Positions 29,861 through 41,032 of a DNA stretch of 64,000 bases are shown one piece after another; positions within the stretch are counted from its first letter, which is position 1, and each line of letters opens with the position of its first letter. The stretch covers positions 32,501 to 96,500 of the forward strand of contig JAJKFL010000124.1 of the NCBI GenBank assembly GCA_021186555.1, written 5' to 3'. The position numbers and the translations under genes are program-made. This DNA comes from Reticulitermes speratus (Eukaryota > Arthropoda > Insecta > Blattodea > Rhinotermitidae). The notes beneath the pieces were generated by a model that was given only the letters and a program-made list of their open reading frames with translations, was not told the DNA's origin and did no database searches.

Positions 29861-29879
29861 GAAAATGTACTTATGGGAC

Positions 29880-30085
29880 TGGTCAAGAAATTCTCCACTT
29901 TTATAAAACCCACAGGTTCCTGAACTCCTATTCAATGGGTAACAGGATTCTTTCCCAAAGGCAGAGCATCGGGGGTGTGAAGTTAACCACATACCTCCAT
30001 TTAGTGCGAAGGTTAACAATGAGTGGAGCTAAACCTCAGTTCTTCCTGTATGCCTTCATGGTGTGGACAGGTTAATTTTTTAATG
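29880..30085 (+). mobile_element. Degenerate SINE body
   Basis: Shares 'ctcctattcaatgggtaaca', 'tttagtgcgaaggtta' and 'ctgtatgccttcatgg' with the body of the SINEs at 48,837 and 57,201. The tRNA-like head is not recognisable. Confidence 0.55.
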
Positions 30086-30404
30086 TTTTATGGATCCATC
30101 AACATGTTCTCAAAAGCACAAAAAGTAACCACATACTGAACCAGTTGAATCAAACCCCACATTTGATTATTATCCTCAGATCAAGGCACAGTTCTCTCAC
30201 ACGAGCTCCTTCCTTTGCATACTCCTACCAAAATGTGTGCAGTCTTAATTTTCATTACGTACACTACATGTCTCAATTTCATCCTCCTTGATTTCATTAT
30301 CCCAACACTTCTAAAGGTAAAGTAATCACCATGCCATGAAGTGCAGTGATGACATGTTCTACATCCGAAGGTTATACCTTGTATGGATCTAAGGCATATT
30401 AAGA

Positions 30405-30655
30405 GAAAAAAAAAATGTATAGCTCCATGCATTATTCCACTTGGCACCAAATGGAAATAAACTGCGAGCTTCATATTCCACCCACTTTATTGCTGGGAAA
30501 AGATCTCTGCAGTATGCACTGGACAGGGAATTGGCTGGGACTCAGGAACAGTCTGGCAGTGGTAAAGAGAAAAACTTCTGCCCTGCAGAAAACCAAATAT
30601 TGAGTCTAGTCTTCTGGCCCATAACCTAGTCACTATAATGACTGAGCTACAATTT
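30405..30655 (-). mobile_element. Degenerate SINE, reverse orientation
   Basis: The reversed body (accaaatggaaataaactgc, attgctgggaaaagat) is followed by a reversed tRNA-like head ending 'cataacctagtcactataat'. It is too diverged for target duplications. Confidence 0.55.
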
Positions 30656-30965
30656 TTAGCAAAATGTTAAAAAAGTTATAAAACAAAAGTACAATTCAAA
30701 AAACTGTACCATCTCCAAACTGGGTACTGCCAAGCTCTTACACAATATGTAAAGAAGCTGTTTGGGAGATCATTTGGAACAGAACATGTAAATGTTTCTT
30801 CATGTCCGTAGTTTAAGAGTTTTGATACTTTTACACTGATGTTGTTTTCACTGCTGTGATAATTTCATGGGGCTATGCGCTGAGTTTGTGAACATACACA
30901 TATCAGTGTTTCACAAACCAACTAAACGCACATTCTTTGATACTATTTTATATAGTTACTGAATA

Positions 30966-31008
30966 CCCCTACATATGTTTCAGTCCATTTTACAGACCAT
31001 CATCAGGT
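30966..31008 (-). ncRNA. Decayed hammerhead-like motif
   Basis: On the minus strand: CTGATGATGGTC, a loop, GACTGAAAC, ATATGT and AGGGG. Core and palindromic stem III are preserved, but stem I no longer pairs beyond one base (5' flank is A-rich). Related to the motifs at 36,726 and 44,207. Confidence 0.35.
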
Positions 31009-31484
31009 TTTTTTTTAAAAACTACACTTATTACACATCCACATACTCAGTTCATCGTCGTATGCAGTCAGAACACTTTAGTTGGATAGGTTATAATAAC
31101 ACTTTAAAATTTGGATATACGTTTAAAATTGTAGAGTATAAAACACTGTACAATATTTTAAAAAGTTAAAAGGTATGTGATGGTTGTATATACGATTTTT
31201 ATACAGCATCACAATTGCACTATTTACGTACTGTCTGGACTTGTCCAATATCATTCTGTAATGATTTCTTGCATGAAATACAATAACCTGGCAACAGTAC
31301 TTTCAAAATTGCTACCGATGGCAAGAATGAATTCGTTTGGCGACATCTTGGTCCTGTCACATGCGTGTGGGTGCACGCAACTACGTCTTACTTGCCATAT
31401 GTTATTTTAACGCACTTTAGAAACCCACCCCAAAAGCACAAAATTTCGACACTTCTAGTTTTTTCCATTATACGACTCAAAACA

Positions 31485-31875
31485 GCTACACCTACCACGC
31501 CTACAACCAAACCGTTGAAATGGCTATCGCGTTGCATTTTTCTATTGGCTACAAAGACGGCACGGATGACGAATCACACATTCACTACCAACATCTGTCC
31601 ACGGCCTACCGCACTGCCATCTATACACATAGACTGAATTTACCTGGTAGTAACCTCACCCGATTCCGCAACTTCTGAATCCTCAATGCTTTCTAGGGCA
31701 GCTTTCATTCATAAGCCACAGTTCTGGCCTTTATTATATTTCCAACTCACATTTATTGTGAGGGTGTTCTGGTTTGGACTGGAATTCGATGTAACCCACT
31801 GCTGCCGCAGCCACACTGTTACAAATTACTAAACTCAATTACTTATTTCTAAGTTTCTTTTAAACATTGCAAAGT
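31485..31875. promoter_or_regulatory. CCAAT-containing promoter-like block, copy 2
   Basis: Paralogue of 28,010-28,350, with 'atttttctattggctac', 'ctaccgcactgccatctata' and 'taaactcaattacttatttc' in the same order. In minus orientation it has a better donor (accaggtaaattc). No downstream gene copy was found, so it may be an orphan promoter or 5' exon left from duplication of the zinc-finger gene. Confidence 0.45.
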
Positions 31876-34800
31876 TTAACTAAAATTAGAACTACTTGAC
31901 AACTGTTAGCAAAAGTCTTCCACGTCAATTAAAAAGAAAATCTGTCTAACAATTCAGGCACTGACATCAGATCACATAGATGGAATGGCATTCTATTTTA
32001 CTTTGTAAAAAGGGCATTACAATCAAAACATGAGTATTACACACAACTTCATAAAATACAAGGATCAATGTATTTAATAAGCAAACATTACAACAGAATC
32101 AAGATTTTGATAGTCACTTCTCTATATAACATATTTATTACTCAGCAACGCTCCTGCCATCAGTGGAACTGAACCAGCTTTTCATCTGATAGGTCTTTCT
32201 TAACAAACAAGCCCACTCCTTTGGACAAAATTATGAGATTCATTACCGTTCGCAACAACCTGTCACTAGTCCCTGTCCTCAGTCTGCTTAATCTACAGAT
32301 CCTGTTTCTTTAGACTTTTATTACAACCCCCCACTATCAAATCCTGTACCTGCCAAATGAGCTCTTCCCTTCAGGATTTCTGGCAAATTTTGTAGGTATC
32401 CTTAACCTTTTAAAGACCAGTGTTCCCTGCAAACACACATACGAAAATGCCCCCAGAAATTCATTTTATATATTTAGGCAACAAGGAAATTTACTGAATT
32501 TTTAAGACATGCGGCATAATCTCCGTTTCATTTTCCACAAAATGCTGTTCATTTCGTAACTTTCTTTTTCTGTACAAATAATACTTTTCATAAACCACAC
32601 ACTAATATTTAAATATCCACCCCAGTAACATAGCGGTTAATCTCTCCCACGCATGCTACACATCCCACCCACTTCATGCTCCTCGATATTATGCTAATAA
32701 TATTTGACGCATATTTTATAACTACCATGAATATGAACTTTCTCAGTAACTTCTCATCACATACACAACAAAGCTTGAAAACCAAGGTTTCAGATCACAA
32801 TTTTGTACACGTTTTGTTATATGCATCTTTAGCACGCTCTCTTCATTCCAGAATTCCCCAACTAGACACTACTGAATCAGTTTTCATGAAAGAGTTATGC
32901 AGGCAATGCTACTGCAAGCAATCTCACCACTAGTTTCCAATTTTCTGCTATAAGAAGTTGCAATAGGGCAGACAGAAGGTTAAAAATGAAATGGATCTTT
33001 AGTGCCTTTCAATGAAGGATTCTTCACATTTATACAATAGTAAACTTGAGAAGTAAGGAATTATTGTTTAGGAACATTTGTTTCAAACAGAACCCTGTAT
33101 TATTTTAATTACACTGAAGTGTCAAAAAGCAGCGAAAATTCTATACACATGTTATTACATTATGTAATTTTTAGCCTCCTTATACAAATAAAATCTTTAA
33201 AAGAGAGACATATTTGTCACTGGTTGAAATTCAGTACATATTATAGAGACAAAATGTATCTGTCTGCTCAAGCATGCAACAAAAAAAATTCATCAGACAA
33301 TTTGAAGCACCAAAAATGTAGTAAACAGCCACAGAAATTTCAGATCTCATCTTTCAAGTGTTACACAGTAGTCAGATAAACAACAGTAATGACTCCTAAT
33401 AGTTTTAAAAAATAAAACAGAGGGGAGCATAGTCATATCTTCACATCATCAAACAAAACACTCGGGTAACTGTATGAAATAAATGCCACTCCACAGTACT
33501 TGTTAACAGTAGATACACATTCTCGAGACAAGCCTGTGAGAGTGCAATCATGCAGGGACAGTTCCTTTAATTTCTTTTCCAACCAAATGCAGGGAGAAAC
33601 CCCAATTGAACACGAAACAATTTATTTTTGTCAACACAGATTCTAAGGAAATACATGTACTTAGTCGGGAAAGGTAAAAATAGGTGACACTGTCCCCATA
33701 CTTGACGGTACGCAATGCATACACATGGGGCAACAAAAGTCAAGCTTCACATGCTTAAACCACCAGGGAAAATCTGCCATGTGCTGAGTGCAGAGAAAGC
33801 TAGATGGCACAAGCCACTGGTCCAGACAGAGGATCTTCCAGCCATGATGCCTCCAGAATTTCAAAGACTGCTAACCACTACATACCAATGCTGAGTGAAC
33901 TGTGAACGATGCAGGACAAAGCTATAACTATCCATTGTAAGGAATCAAAAGAATAACAAAACAATCTCAGTTGTAACAATCAGCCTTCAAGCTGAAATAT
34001 AAACTGCTGAGTTCTGGAGTTCCAACCACTACATCACAGTGTCTGATCATTTGCCTGGAATGACTAACCTAAATAAAGGAAAAACTGACAAGGTAGATGG
34101 TCACCTGACAGGTACATTATTAATGTGTCTAGGGTCCATCACTACTGCAGCAACTGGCCTGACTTACGGAATGAGAAATAATCCAACCTCTTCACAACTG
34201 CACACCACAGCTTCAACGCTACAGCACCTCAAACATAAAGGTCTCACTGGAAGACAAAACACATTCTCCAAGAAATCACACAAAAAAGCCATTCCGCATA
34301 TGTTCACAACTAAACTGTTATTTCAGATCACGTTACGAAATGTTCTTATCCCGGAATCATCTCATATCAAGATAATACCAATGCTTTTGTTTACCAAGAA
34401 ACTGCACTAAAGTACATTAAATCCTAATTTTATTATTTACTCATGTATAACTGGTTGAACATTAAAACAAAATCTCAGCATCTGTCAAAACCAAAAATAT
34501 CATCACATTACAAATGTCTGTGAAGAGCTCTTCTATAACCATGACAACGATATTCATTACAACCAGATGATAAACACAGTTAAACATGATTCTGTACAGC
34601 TTCCAAGCAACAGAAGCTTCATTACCAACAAATTTCTCTTATCCACACACTACACACATGCACATAACTTCAACATTGCATCAATCACTGAAACTCTGTT
34701 TACAATACAGTTCAGTCCAGAATGTCCATTCATAGTGCACACAGCTTGCTGATATACAGGGTAAGTATTTACCAATACTTTATACTTTTTCACATGAGTT

Positions 34801-35555
34801 TATATATACTAGAATCTTAAATCATACTTACTGTAAAAAAAATTTGCATTTTCAGACTTACCACTCAACAAGTTCAAAGTGAATTTATCAATTTCAGATG
34901 TTTGGATGCACTTGATTTTAATTTGGGTCCTGTATAATTTTAATCTGTATATATTGTCAACACCACACACGGATATTGTAGTGATACATTTACAGTGTAT
35001 TTTACCATTTACTGCTGACAAAGTTAAATTTTAACCCATATATACGAGTACATGCACATAGTTTCCCTTCATAACTCCCTTACTTTCATCTTACACAATT
35101 CTCACCATATTCTTTTAAGGTCACATGCATAAAAAAACACAAGATATATTCTGGTATAGTTAGGTCTCCAGGCTTTGTGATTTTGTATAAATCATGCCCT
35201 AGTTCTTGGAGTGTATGTGCATTTATGTCCATATAAAACAAGTTCAGGCTTTGGTTTTGTTAGTAAATCAGGGTAGTATTCGAGTTTATGTACAGATATT
35301 AGTGTAGTGCTTACAGTGATTTGGCTACTGCCTAAGACATCTGGGAACTCGTAAATATGTTGCATGCAGTGGTATGAACTCTTTAATGATTTGGGTAACC
35401 CTTTTACTTCACAAGTAAAACTACCACATAAACCAATGTATCTACCTGAAATGTTACGTCACGATTAGTGACACAATGTGGTTCTAACGCATCTTGACTA
35501 TAAGAATGTTTAGCAATTCCACATCTCATATTTAACTTTTAATTTATACCTGTGG
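31876..35555. other. Long AT-rich stretch without recognisable genes
   Basis: Only short chance frames were found. A LINE scrap at ~32,652-32,710 (acacatcccacccacttcat, ataatatttg) matches part of the element near 58,910. No conserved coding, RNA gene or tandem array is visible. Confidence 0.5.
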
Positions 35556-35559
35556 TATA

Positions 35560-35990
35560 TCGGATCTTTCAAGTAGTGTACGGCCTGTCGATTGCTTCTA
35601 CGAAGTGAAAATATGTGTAGCCGAGGTTTTTAAATATACAAGTTTTACCCGACTCGTTCTGTTAGTGTTTATATTTCAGCACTCGCCAGCACTTCAGTTT
35701 TCTTACACGGTGTCACGGTAGGGAGGCAACAAAGTCGTCGAAACGGGTCTTTGACGAAATGAGAGCAGTACAAGAATCTGTACGTTCCTTGCTAGAATGC
35801 TGGAGCGCAAAATTGAAACATTCCAGACTATCGGCAGAGATAAAATATGTTGAAAGCACAGATTACTACTACCAGATCGGTAACTTCAATGCTATTGGTC
35901 GGAAACGTGGGGGCGGAGTCTATTGTCCTGCCATCTATGCGCAGTGCACAAGTACCACAAGGTGTTTGTAGCAATCGGTAGCAATATCCC
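35560..35990. promoter_or_regulatory. CpG-richer block, possible promoter
   Basis: Locally enriched in CG dinucleotides, with 'caatgctattggtcgg' (inverted CCAAT), 'gtgggggcggag' (GC box-like) and 'cctgccatctatgcgca', a weak echo of the two blocks at 28.0 and 31.5 kb. A 70-codon frame starts here but I cannot support it as coding. Confidence 0.3.
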
Positions 35991-36462
35991 AGTCGGTAAG
36001 GTTGACTACTATTCGGCCCTCAATATCCCCCCCCTCCCTTTCGCCACTGTCATACAGATAATTTTCACTTGACATGGTTCAGCAGCAGCATGAAATAATG
36101 TCCTGTACAATAGGTCATATCATAGATATTTCATTCATATGTATTTATTATCCCTGCACTGAAATCTACTCAGCTACAGAGTATGTTAATGTTCACACTT
36201 TTAACTTCCACTTCAAACACATCAATATTGAATGTAGGACAAGATATAAAGAAACTAAAAATTTTTTATTCTTCAAAAACGGGCAGTAAGGTATACTGCA
36301 GGGTTAAAACATTTAGAATCGTGTAGAAAGAGTTTCAGTCATCTAAAGATATTAACAGTGTATTTGTTATACATTCAAAAGACAATCTTATAAGTAATAG
36401 AAAAGTCTAACTGCACTGTAAATAAACATGTACATACACGTAACACAAGAAATAGTCTTTAT

Positions 36463-36507
36463 TATATCTATCTATCTATCTAGCTATCAATCAATCTATC
36501 TATCTAT
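36463..36507. repeat. (TCTA)n microsatellite
   Basis: An imperfect tetranucleotide run of tatc/atct units. Confidence 0.85.
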
Positions 36508-36725
36508 TATGACTATACAAGCAAAGGTATATGTTGTATATACAATAAACACAGCTGTACTTTTGTTATGTATAATACAGATTCACATCCTATATCACTG
36601 TATTTTCATCTACAGGATGAATGAAAAAAGTGATTGATGTATAACATCAAACAGTGTATATTCAGGAATACACCAACAAATGCAGAAATCACTAAAAAGG
36701 TGCAATCAGCCCTTTATTATAGTCG

Positions 36726-36771
36726 AACCCTACATATGTTTCGGCTCTCCACGAGCCATCATCAGGGGCTT
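36726..36771 (-). ncRNA. Hammerhead-ribozyme-like motif 3, best stem II
   Basis: On the minus strand: AGCCC (stem I), CTGATGA, one extra T, GGCTC-GTGGA-GAGCC (a perfect 5-bp stem II with a 5-nt loop), GAAA, a palindromic ACATATGT stem III, TA at the cleavage position, then GGGTT pairing with AGCCC including one G-T pair. It abuts the truncated 3' side of the P-like transposase. It matches the minimal type I hammerhead plan apart from the inserted T. Confidence 0.55.
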
Positions 36772-36896
36772 TCTAATAGTGCTTCTCAAATGCTGGGTCT
36801 GCCTATTATTGACATTCGTAAAATTTTTTGTGTACTGTTTATAAAATCATATATAAGTAAAATCGTGAAAATAAAATATAGTTAAAATGACAGAAT

Positions 36897-37038
36897 GTTG
36901 AAACCACACTGTTCACTGTATCTTTGCACTTTTTGATGTTCCACAAAATCATACACCGCACCACGTTCAAACTGTCAAAGAGCTTATCAACTTCCCCAAT
37001 GAAGGTGACAGTAGCCAGGTATGTGCTGCTCAACATTC
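36897..37038 (-). pseudogene. P-like transposase, last visible exon
   Basis: The acceptor ctttttag-like sequence precedes GAATGTTGAGC; the phase matches the preceding donor (G then GA gives Gly). It encodes SSTYLATVTFIGEVDKLFD. The downstream boundary is uncertain because the reading runs into AT-rich non-coding sequence. Confidence 0.55.
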
Positions 37039-37255
37039 CTAAAAGAATCAGTAAAATAATAAAGCTAGGGCCTTGTTACATTAATATTAGAATAACACAG
37101 TAATCAGTGCACAGAAACTGGGAGAAAATAAAGTTCTTTTTTTTCGGCTGATCACAAGTACATTTTGGGGAGAAGTTGGAAAAATTGTCTTCATGTAACC
37201 AATGCCTTAAAAACAGTGCATTACAAATAACTGAATGCAATGAAACATTTCTTAC

Positions 37256-38891
37256 CTGTACATACGAGGCTATACAGACTTGCTGCTACAGTGTGGCTCA
37301 ACACTTGTGCAGCCAGCTTCACCTTCATTGCATTCTGCCCCACAGGGTTCAGGTGTGTGTCTGTAAGCTTATACAGTTGTCGGAGTGGATGCGGTTTGTC
37401 AAACTTGTACACATCACAAAATGTGTTCCCACCTAGCTATAACAGGAAGCTGTTTGTCCAGTGCCTCAGACTTCAACTGCACATCATACTTATGGAATAG
37501 GTTTCGGGTACATTTCAGGAGGTGTGGAGGATCAAATACTGTCGCAATTTCTTTAATTATGAAACTTGAAGAATGCTTCTGTTTCAGAAGCACCCAACAA
37601 TTTCAAGGCCTTGACATTGTTGGCACCCATGTCACAGACAGTGGCAACAACTTGCAGTCCAGCATTCTGACAAGCGTCAAGAACCTCCTTCAAAAATTGC
37701 GTAAGCATCTCAGCCTTAGTGCTTCCGCGACTAAAGTAGTAAGCCACTGGTTGCTTCCACTTTTGATGCAGGCCACTGACCATGAAAACCAGAGCATGAT
37801 TTGCAATGTTGCTTGTCCTGCCCTGGCTTCCAAAGTCCTCAAAACCCTCTATGCAGCCCAATTTCTGCTTAAAGCACAAGTTTTCTCTGATTGACATTTC
37901 ATCAAACATCAGAATACAATAACGATCTTTATCAGACATTGTCTGCGCAGAGTGTTTGAGTGCACCAAACACATGGGCATTAATGCCTGCCGTGAAGTGA
38001 ACAGTATTAAGGACAGACTGCAATGTTCGTCTAGATGGAAGGGGGAAGAGCATCTGCAGAAGGATGTAGGATTTGGGACTGCGTTTCAGTAGGGCCAGAG
38101 CCAACACTTTGTCTTCAAAATTCCACCTCCTGCCCTTGGGCTTCTGCCTACTGTTCTGAATAACTCCTGCCAATAACCTGGCAGCCTCTACAGACAAAGA
38201 AGATGCAAGCTTCTGCATCACTGGATCCCTATCCAGATCACAGACATCTTTCAACTTTTTTGCCTTGCATTGCTTTTTCAATTTACATAGCGCACTCCCC
38301 TGCTTCCGAATATGTTCATACATTTTCCTTTTTCTATGTGTCAATTCTGCAACTGTTGCCAAATTAAGTTCTTTTAGTAGAGAATGCCTTGCTCTAGGCT
38401 TTGAGGAAGAACTTTGATGATTGATACATCTGAGTTCTCCATCACAAGCATTAGGATTTACAGGGCTCAAGGAACAAGAGGTTTCTTTCACTGCTAAAGT
38501 TCTGCCTGCTGGTGGTGGTGTTTGGAACCCAGGGATTTGATGAGAAGTTGAAGGACTGTCTGCATGGACAGGCATAGTAGTTTTAGTGGAGGACACAGAC
38601 GCCTTGCCGTAGGTTCTGGTGGGTGGTAGGACATGGAGGTTATCTTCAGGGGTTAAATTTGTGGGCAAGGAGTTCAGAGAAGGGTTATAATAGCAAGATT
38701 CCGAAGGTTGTGGGATTGAATGTGAAAATGAATCTGAGCCATGTGGAACTGCCACTTTGTTCAGGCGTACCCTTTCAGAAGTGCAGAAATCGCTCTCTGC
38801 AAAATGTTTGCTGCACAAAAAATATTTGTACAGCATTTTTGCAGAGTCGATACTGCATGGCTGCTCGACGTTCTCCGCCCATACTTTGGCT
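37256..38891 (-). pseudogene. P-like transposase, main exon
   Basis: Opens after acceptor tttctttccag with AKVWAENVEQ and closes at donor gtaagaaatg. It contains the second half of the THAP domain, a Ser/Pro-rich linker, a basic coiled region (THRKRKMYEHI) and the transposase core. The frame shifts by one inserted base at ~37,555 (HN then KEIATVFDPPHLL) and again at ~37,423 (WEHIL then DVYKFDKPHPL). Confidence 0.75.
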
Positions 38892-39163
38892 CTGGAAAGA
38901 AAAAATGAAAGTACATTACATTACATATGTTTGGGAATTTAATGTTAATGGGATACATTTAAATTGCATTCTCCTAGTATTAATGACTTACACATTTCCT
39001 ATTAGGAATGCACAGTGCACATCTGACTGGTCTTCTTTATTGTAACGCCGTGTAACCCTGCACAGTCCACTGGACTGCAATTGACATTTTCACATTTCCT
39101 TTTTACACATACGTACTATATTAAATGAGATCTGCTTATATTACGATATTGCATGTGACATAC

Positions 39164-39255
39164 CGTATCGTATTCGTAGGAAATCTGAAGAATCGTACAC
39201 CGTCTTTGTGCGTCGATGTACATCTTGCCGCGTGGCACTTGTTCCGCCTGGCCAT
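39164..39255 (-). pseudogene. P-like transposase, THAP exon 1
   Basis: ATG at 39,255-39,253, 30 codons plus two bases, donor gtatgtcac. CHAARC supplies Cys-x4-Cys and FFRFPTN is the conserved THAP hydrophobic block. Confidence 0.75.
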
Positions 39256-41018
39256 TTTGCTGAAAGAAACAGAATACAACGCGATACAGTACGTACATCT
39301 CAAAATTACACGGCCCATCATGTAGGATTAAGCTAAGCTTTCATAAATTCAAATCTTACCGTTCCACAGACGCTGGAGAATCTGTAGTAATCTGTGCTGG
39401 AGAATACATAACACACGATGTAATCAACACACAACGATACTATCTAGACGCTGAAAGCAAAATCCACAGACGAAAGAGAATAAATAATCAATTCAAATTA
39501 TTCTTGCACCAATCTATTGGAGGCACGAGCCGTTACAATCACAGGTCACAATGAAAGGTTGGCGCTTCTTTGTGATTGGTATCACGTGGCATGGTAACTT
39601 CTTCCGACTTTGTGCGACATCTGTTATGATTAATAGTAGATATTGTAGTTGTCGTTGTTGACGAGTATGATGTGCACTACGGTAAGATGTCGCGATTGCA
39701 TGCTTCCCCTTCCGCAATCCCAGTTTCTGCCCCCTGGTTGAAAGTACCCTACACCCATGCTATAACCACAGACACACTCCTACTTTCACCACGGCTCACC
39801 TATCTACGTACGTCACTGCCAACCACGGAACCTAGGCGCCAACTCCAAATTCTTTGTGCCATAAGATTAACATGAAGCCTGTTCCATAATAAAGACGTGG
39901 AGTGACCTGTGAACCTCATTGTTATCAGGCACTTTCTGATTGGTGCATGTGAACTGAAAAACATTTTTGTCTGCAAGGGCAGAAACTGCAATAATTGTGA
40001 AATTATCCAGCACCACTGTACAAAATTTAGTCCCCTGGGTGACTAGGCACCCTACATTTGTGCATTTGTACTTTGACAAAATGTGGGAAACTCAAAACCA
40101 CAAAATAAAACATACAGCAAAATTACAGCTCCTTCAGTGACAGGAATCAGACACAAAGGCAGGGGAGAAACTGGTGACTCAAAAGAGTGATAGGGTATCT
40201 CAGGGCATGAAAGTCTACATTATGATATATTGTCCATCAACACTTCAAAGACAAAAACTGACCTGAATTATGTTTAAAAATTCATTCATACCACACAGCA
40301 AACACATTCAAGTCTCCGTTATAAAGACCAGTTAAATGAATGCTATACACACAAACAATGTTTGTTCCGAGATCCATACAAGACACACAAACACACTTTG
40401 TAGGAAAACCATAATTTCTGAATGTTAAAACCAGTGTTACATAAAATAACTACTAGGCTCTACAAAGTAAACCTCTCCCCTGCCCAAGCATTCTGTGCGA
40501 CTGCTACTACCATAGGCCTGCGAGTTCTGACAACACTGAAGTAACTTATCAGTGGGTCTTGCCAATGACAATTCTACAAACGTGGTCTGCAAACTTTTCC
40601 TCTAACAATGATGCAAAGACATTAACACTGGGAGCTTCCCCTGCATTTTCATGTAATTCATGGTGGTTCCAACTCCCCTAGATCAGTAAACTGCAGGAAC
40701 TCACTCATTCCAAAGTAACAACAGAAGTTGACAGCCCAAAATTCTATGCCAGTATCCATCCTCGCATTAAACAAAAAATGAGTCATTAATTACGGCGCTG
40801 GGACAGGAAAGATCAACATGCAAAAGCCTATACCAATACTGGAAAATAAGGAACATAAACAGCCTGCATTAATCCTGGAATATAACCCCAACATAAAGTT
40901 AATTTGAACGTTCAACTTCTTCAACCGTACTTTCTAAGACACATTCAGAATGGCAAACACCACAATCCATAACTTCACAAACATCTGTAGAATTTACTAG
41001 AAAGAGTGGTGGATCAGT
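39256..41018. other. Non-coding; one inverted dispersed repeat
   Basis: 39,940-40,065 is the reverse of the dispersed repeat at 52,995-53,165 (gactaaattttgtac, gtgcc, cacaaatg). The 39,500-39,700 part is CpG-richer, with 'gtgattggtatcacgtggca', and may be the old promoter of the P-like gene. Nothing else was recognised. Confidence 0.45.
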
Positions 41019-41032
41019 AACTGCCAGGAACC

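Larger units (their letters stand above)
36897..39255 (-). pseudogene. THAP-domain P-element-type transposase relic
   Basis: Exons at 39,164-39,255, 37,256-38,891 and 36,897-37,038 join in consistent phase. Exon 1 starts at MARRNKCHAARC and gives the first zinc pair of a THAP (C2CH) domain; exon 2 gives KYFLCSKHFAESDF, the Cys-x2-His pair. After a linker come the RNase H-like transposase blocks: CILMFDEMSI (first catalytic Asp) and VCDMGANNVKAL (second Asp), then a GTP-binding-like region and TFIGEVDKLFDSL. Two single-base insertions break the frame near 37,555 and 37,423, and the C-terminal part beyond FDSLNVVR is missing. Family: P elements and THAP9. It would have been a DNA transposase, or a domesticated copy now dead. 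No terminal inverted repeats were found. Confidence 0.8.

Noticed and set aside
35759..35971. 70-codon frame in the CpG-rich block
   Set aside because: No homologous domain or splice context that I can recognise; composition suggests a promoter or untranslated region.
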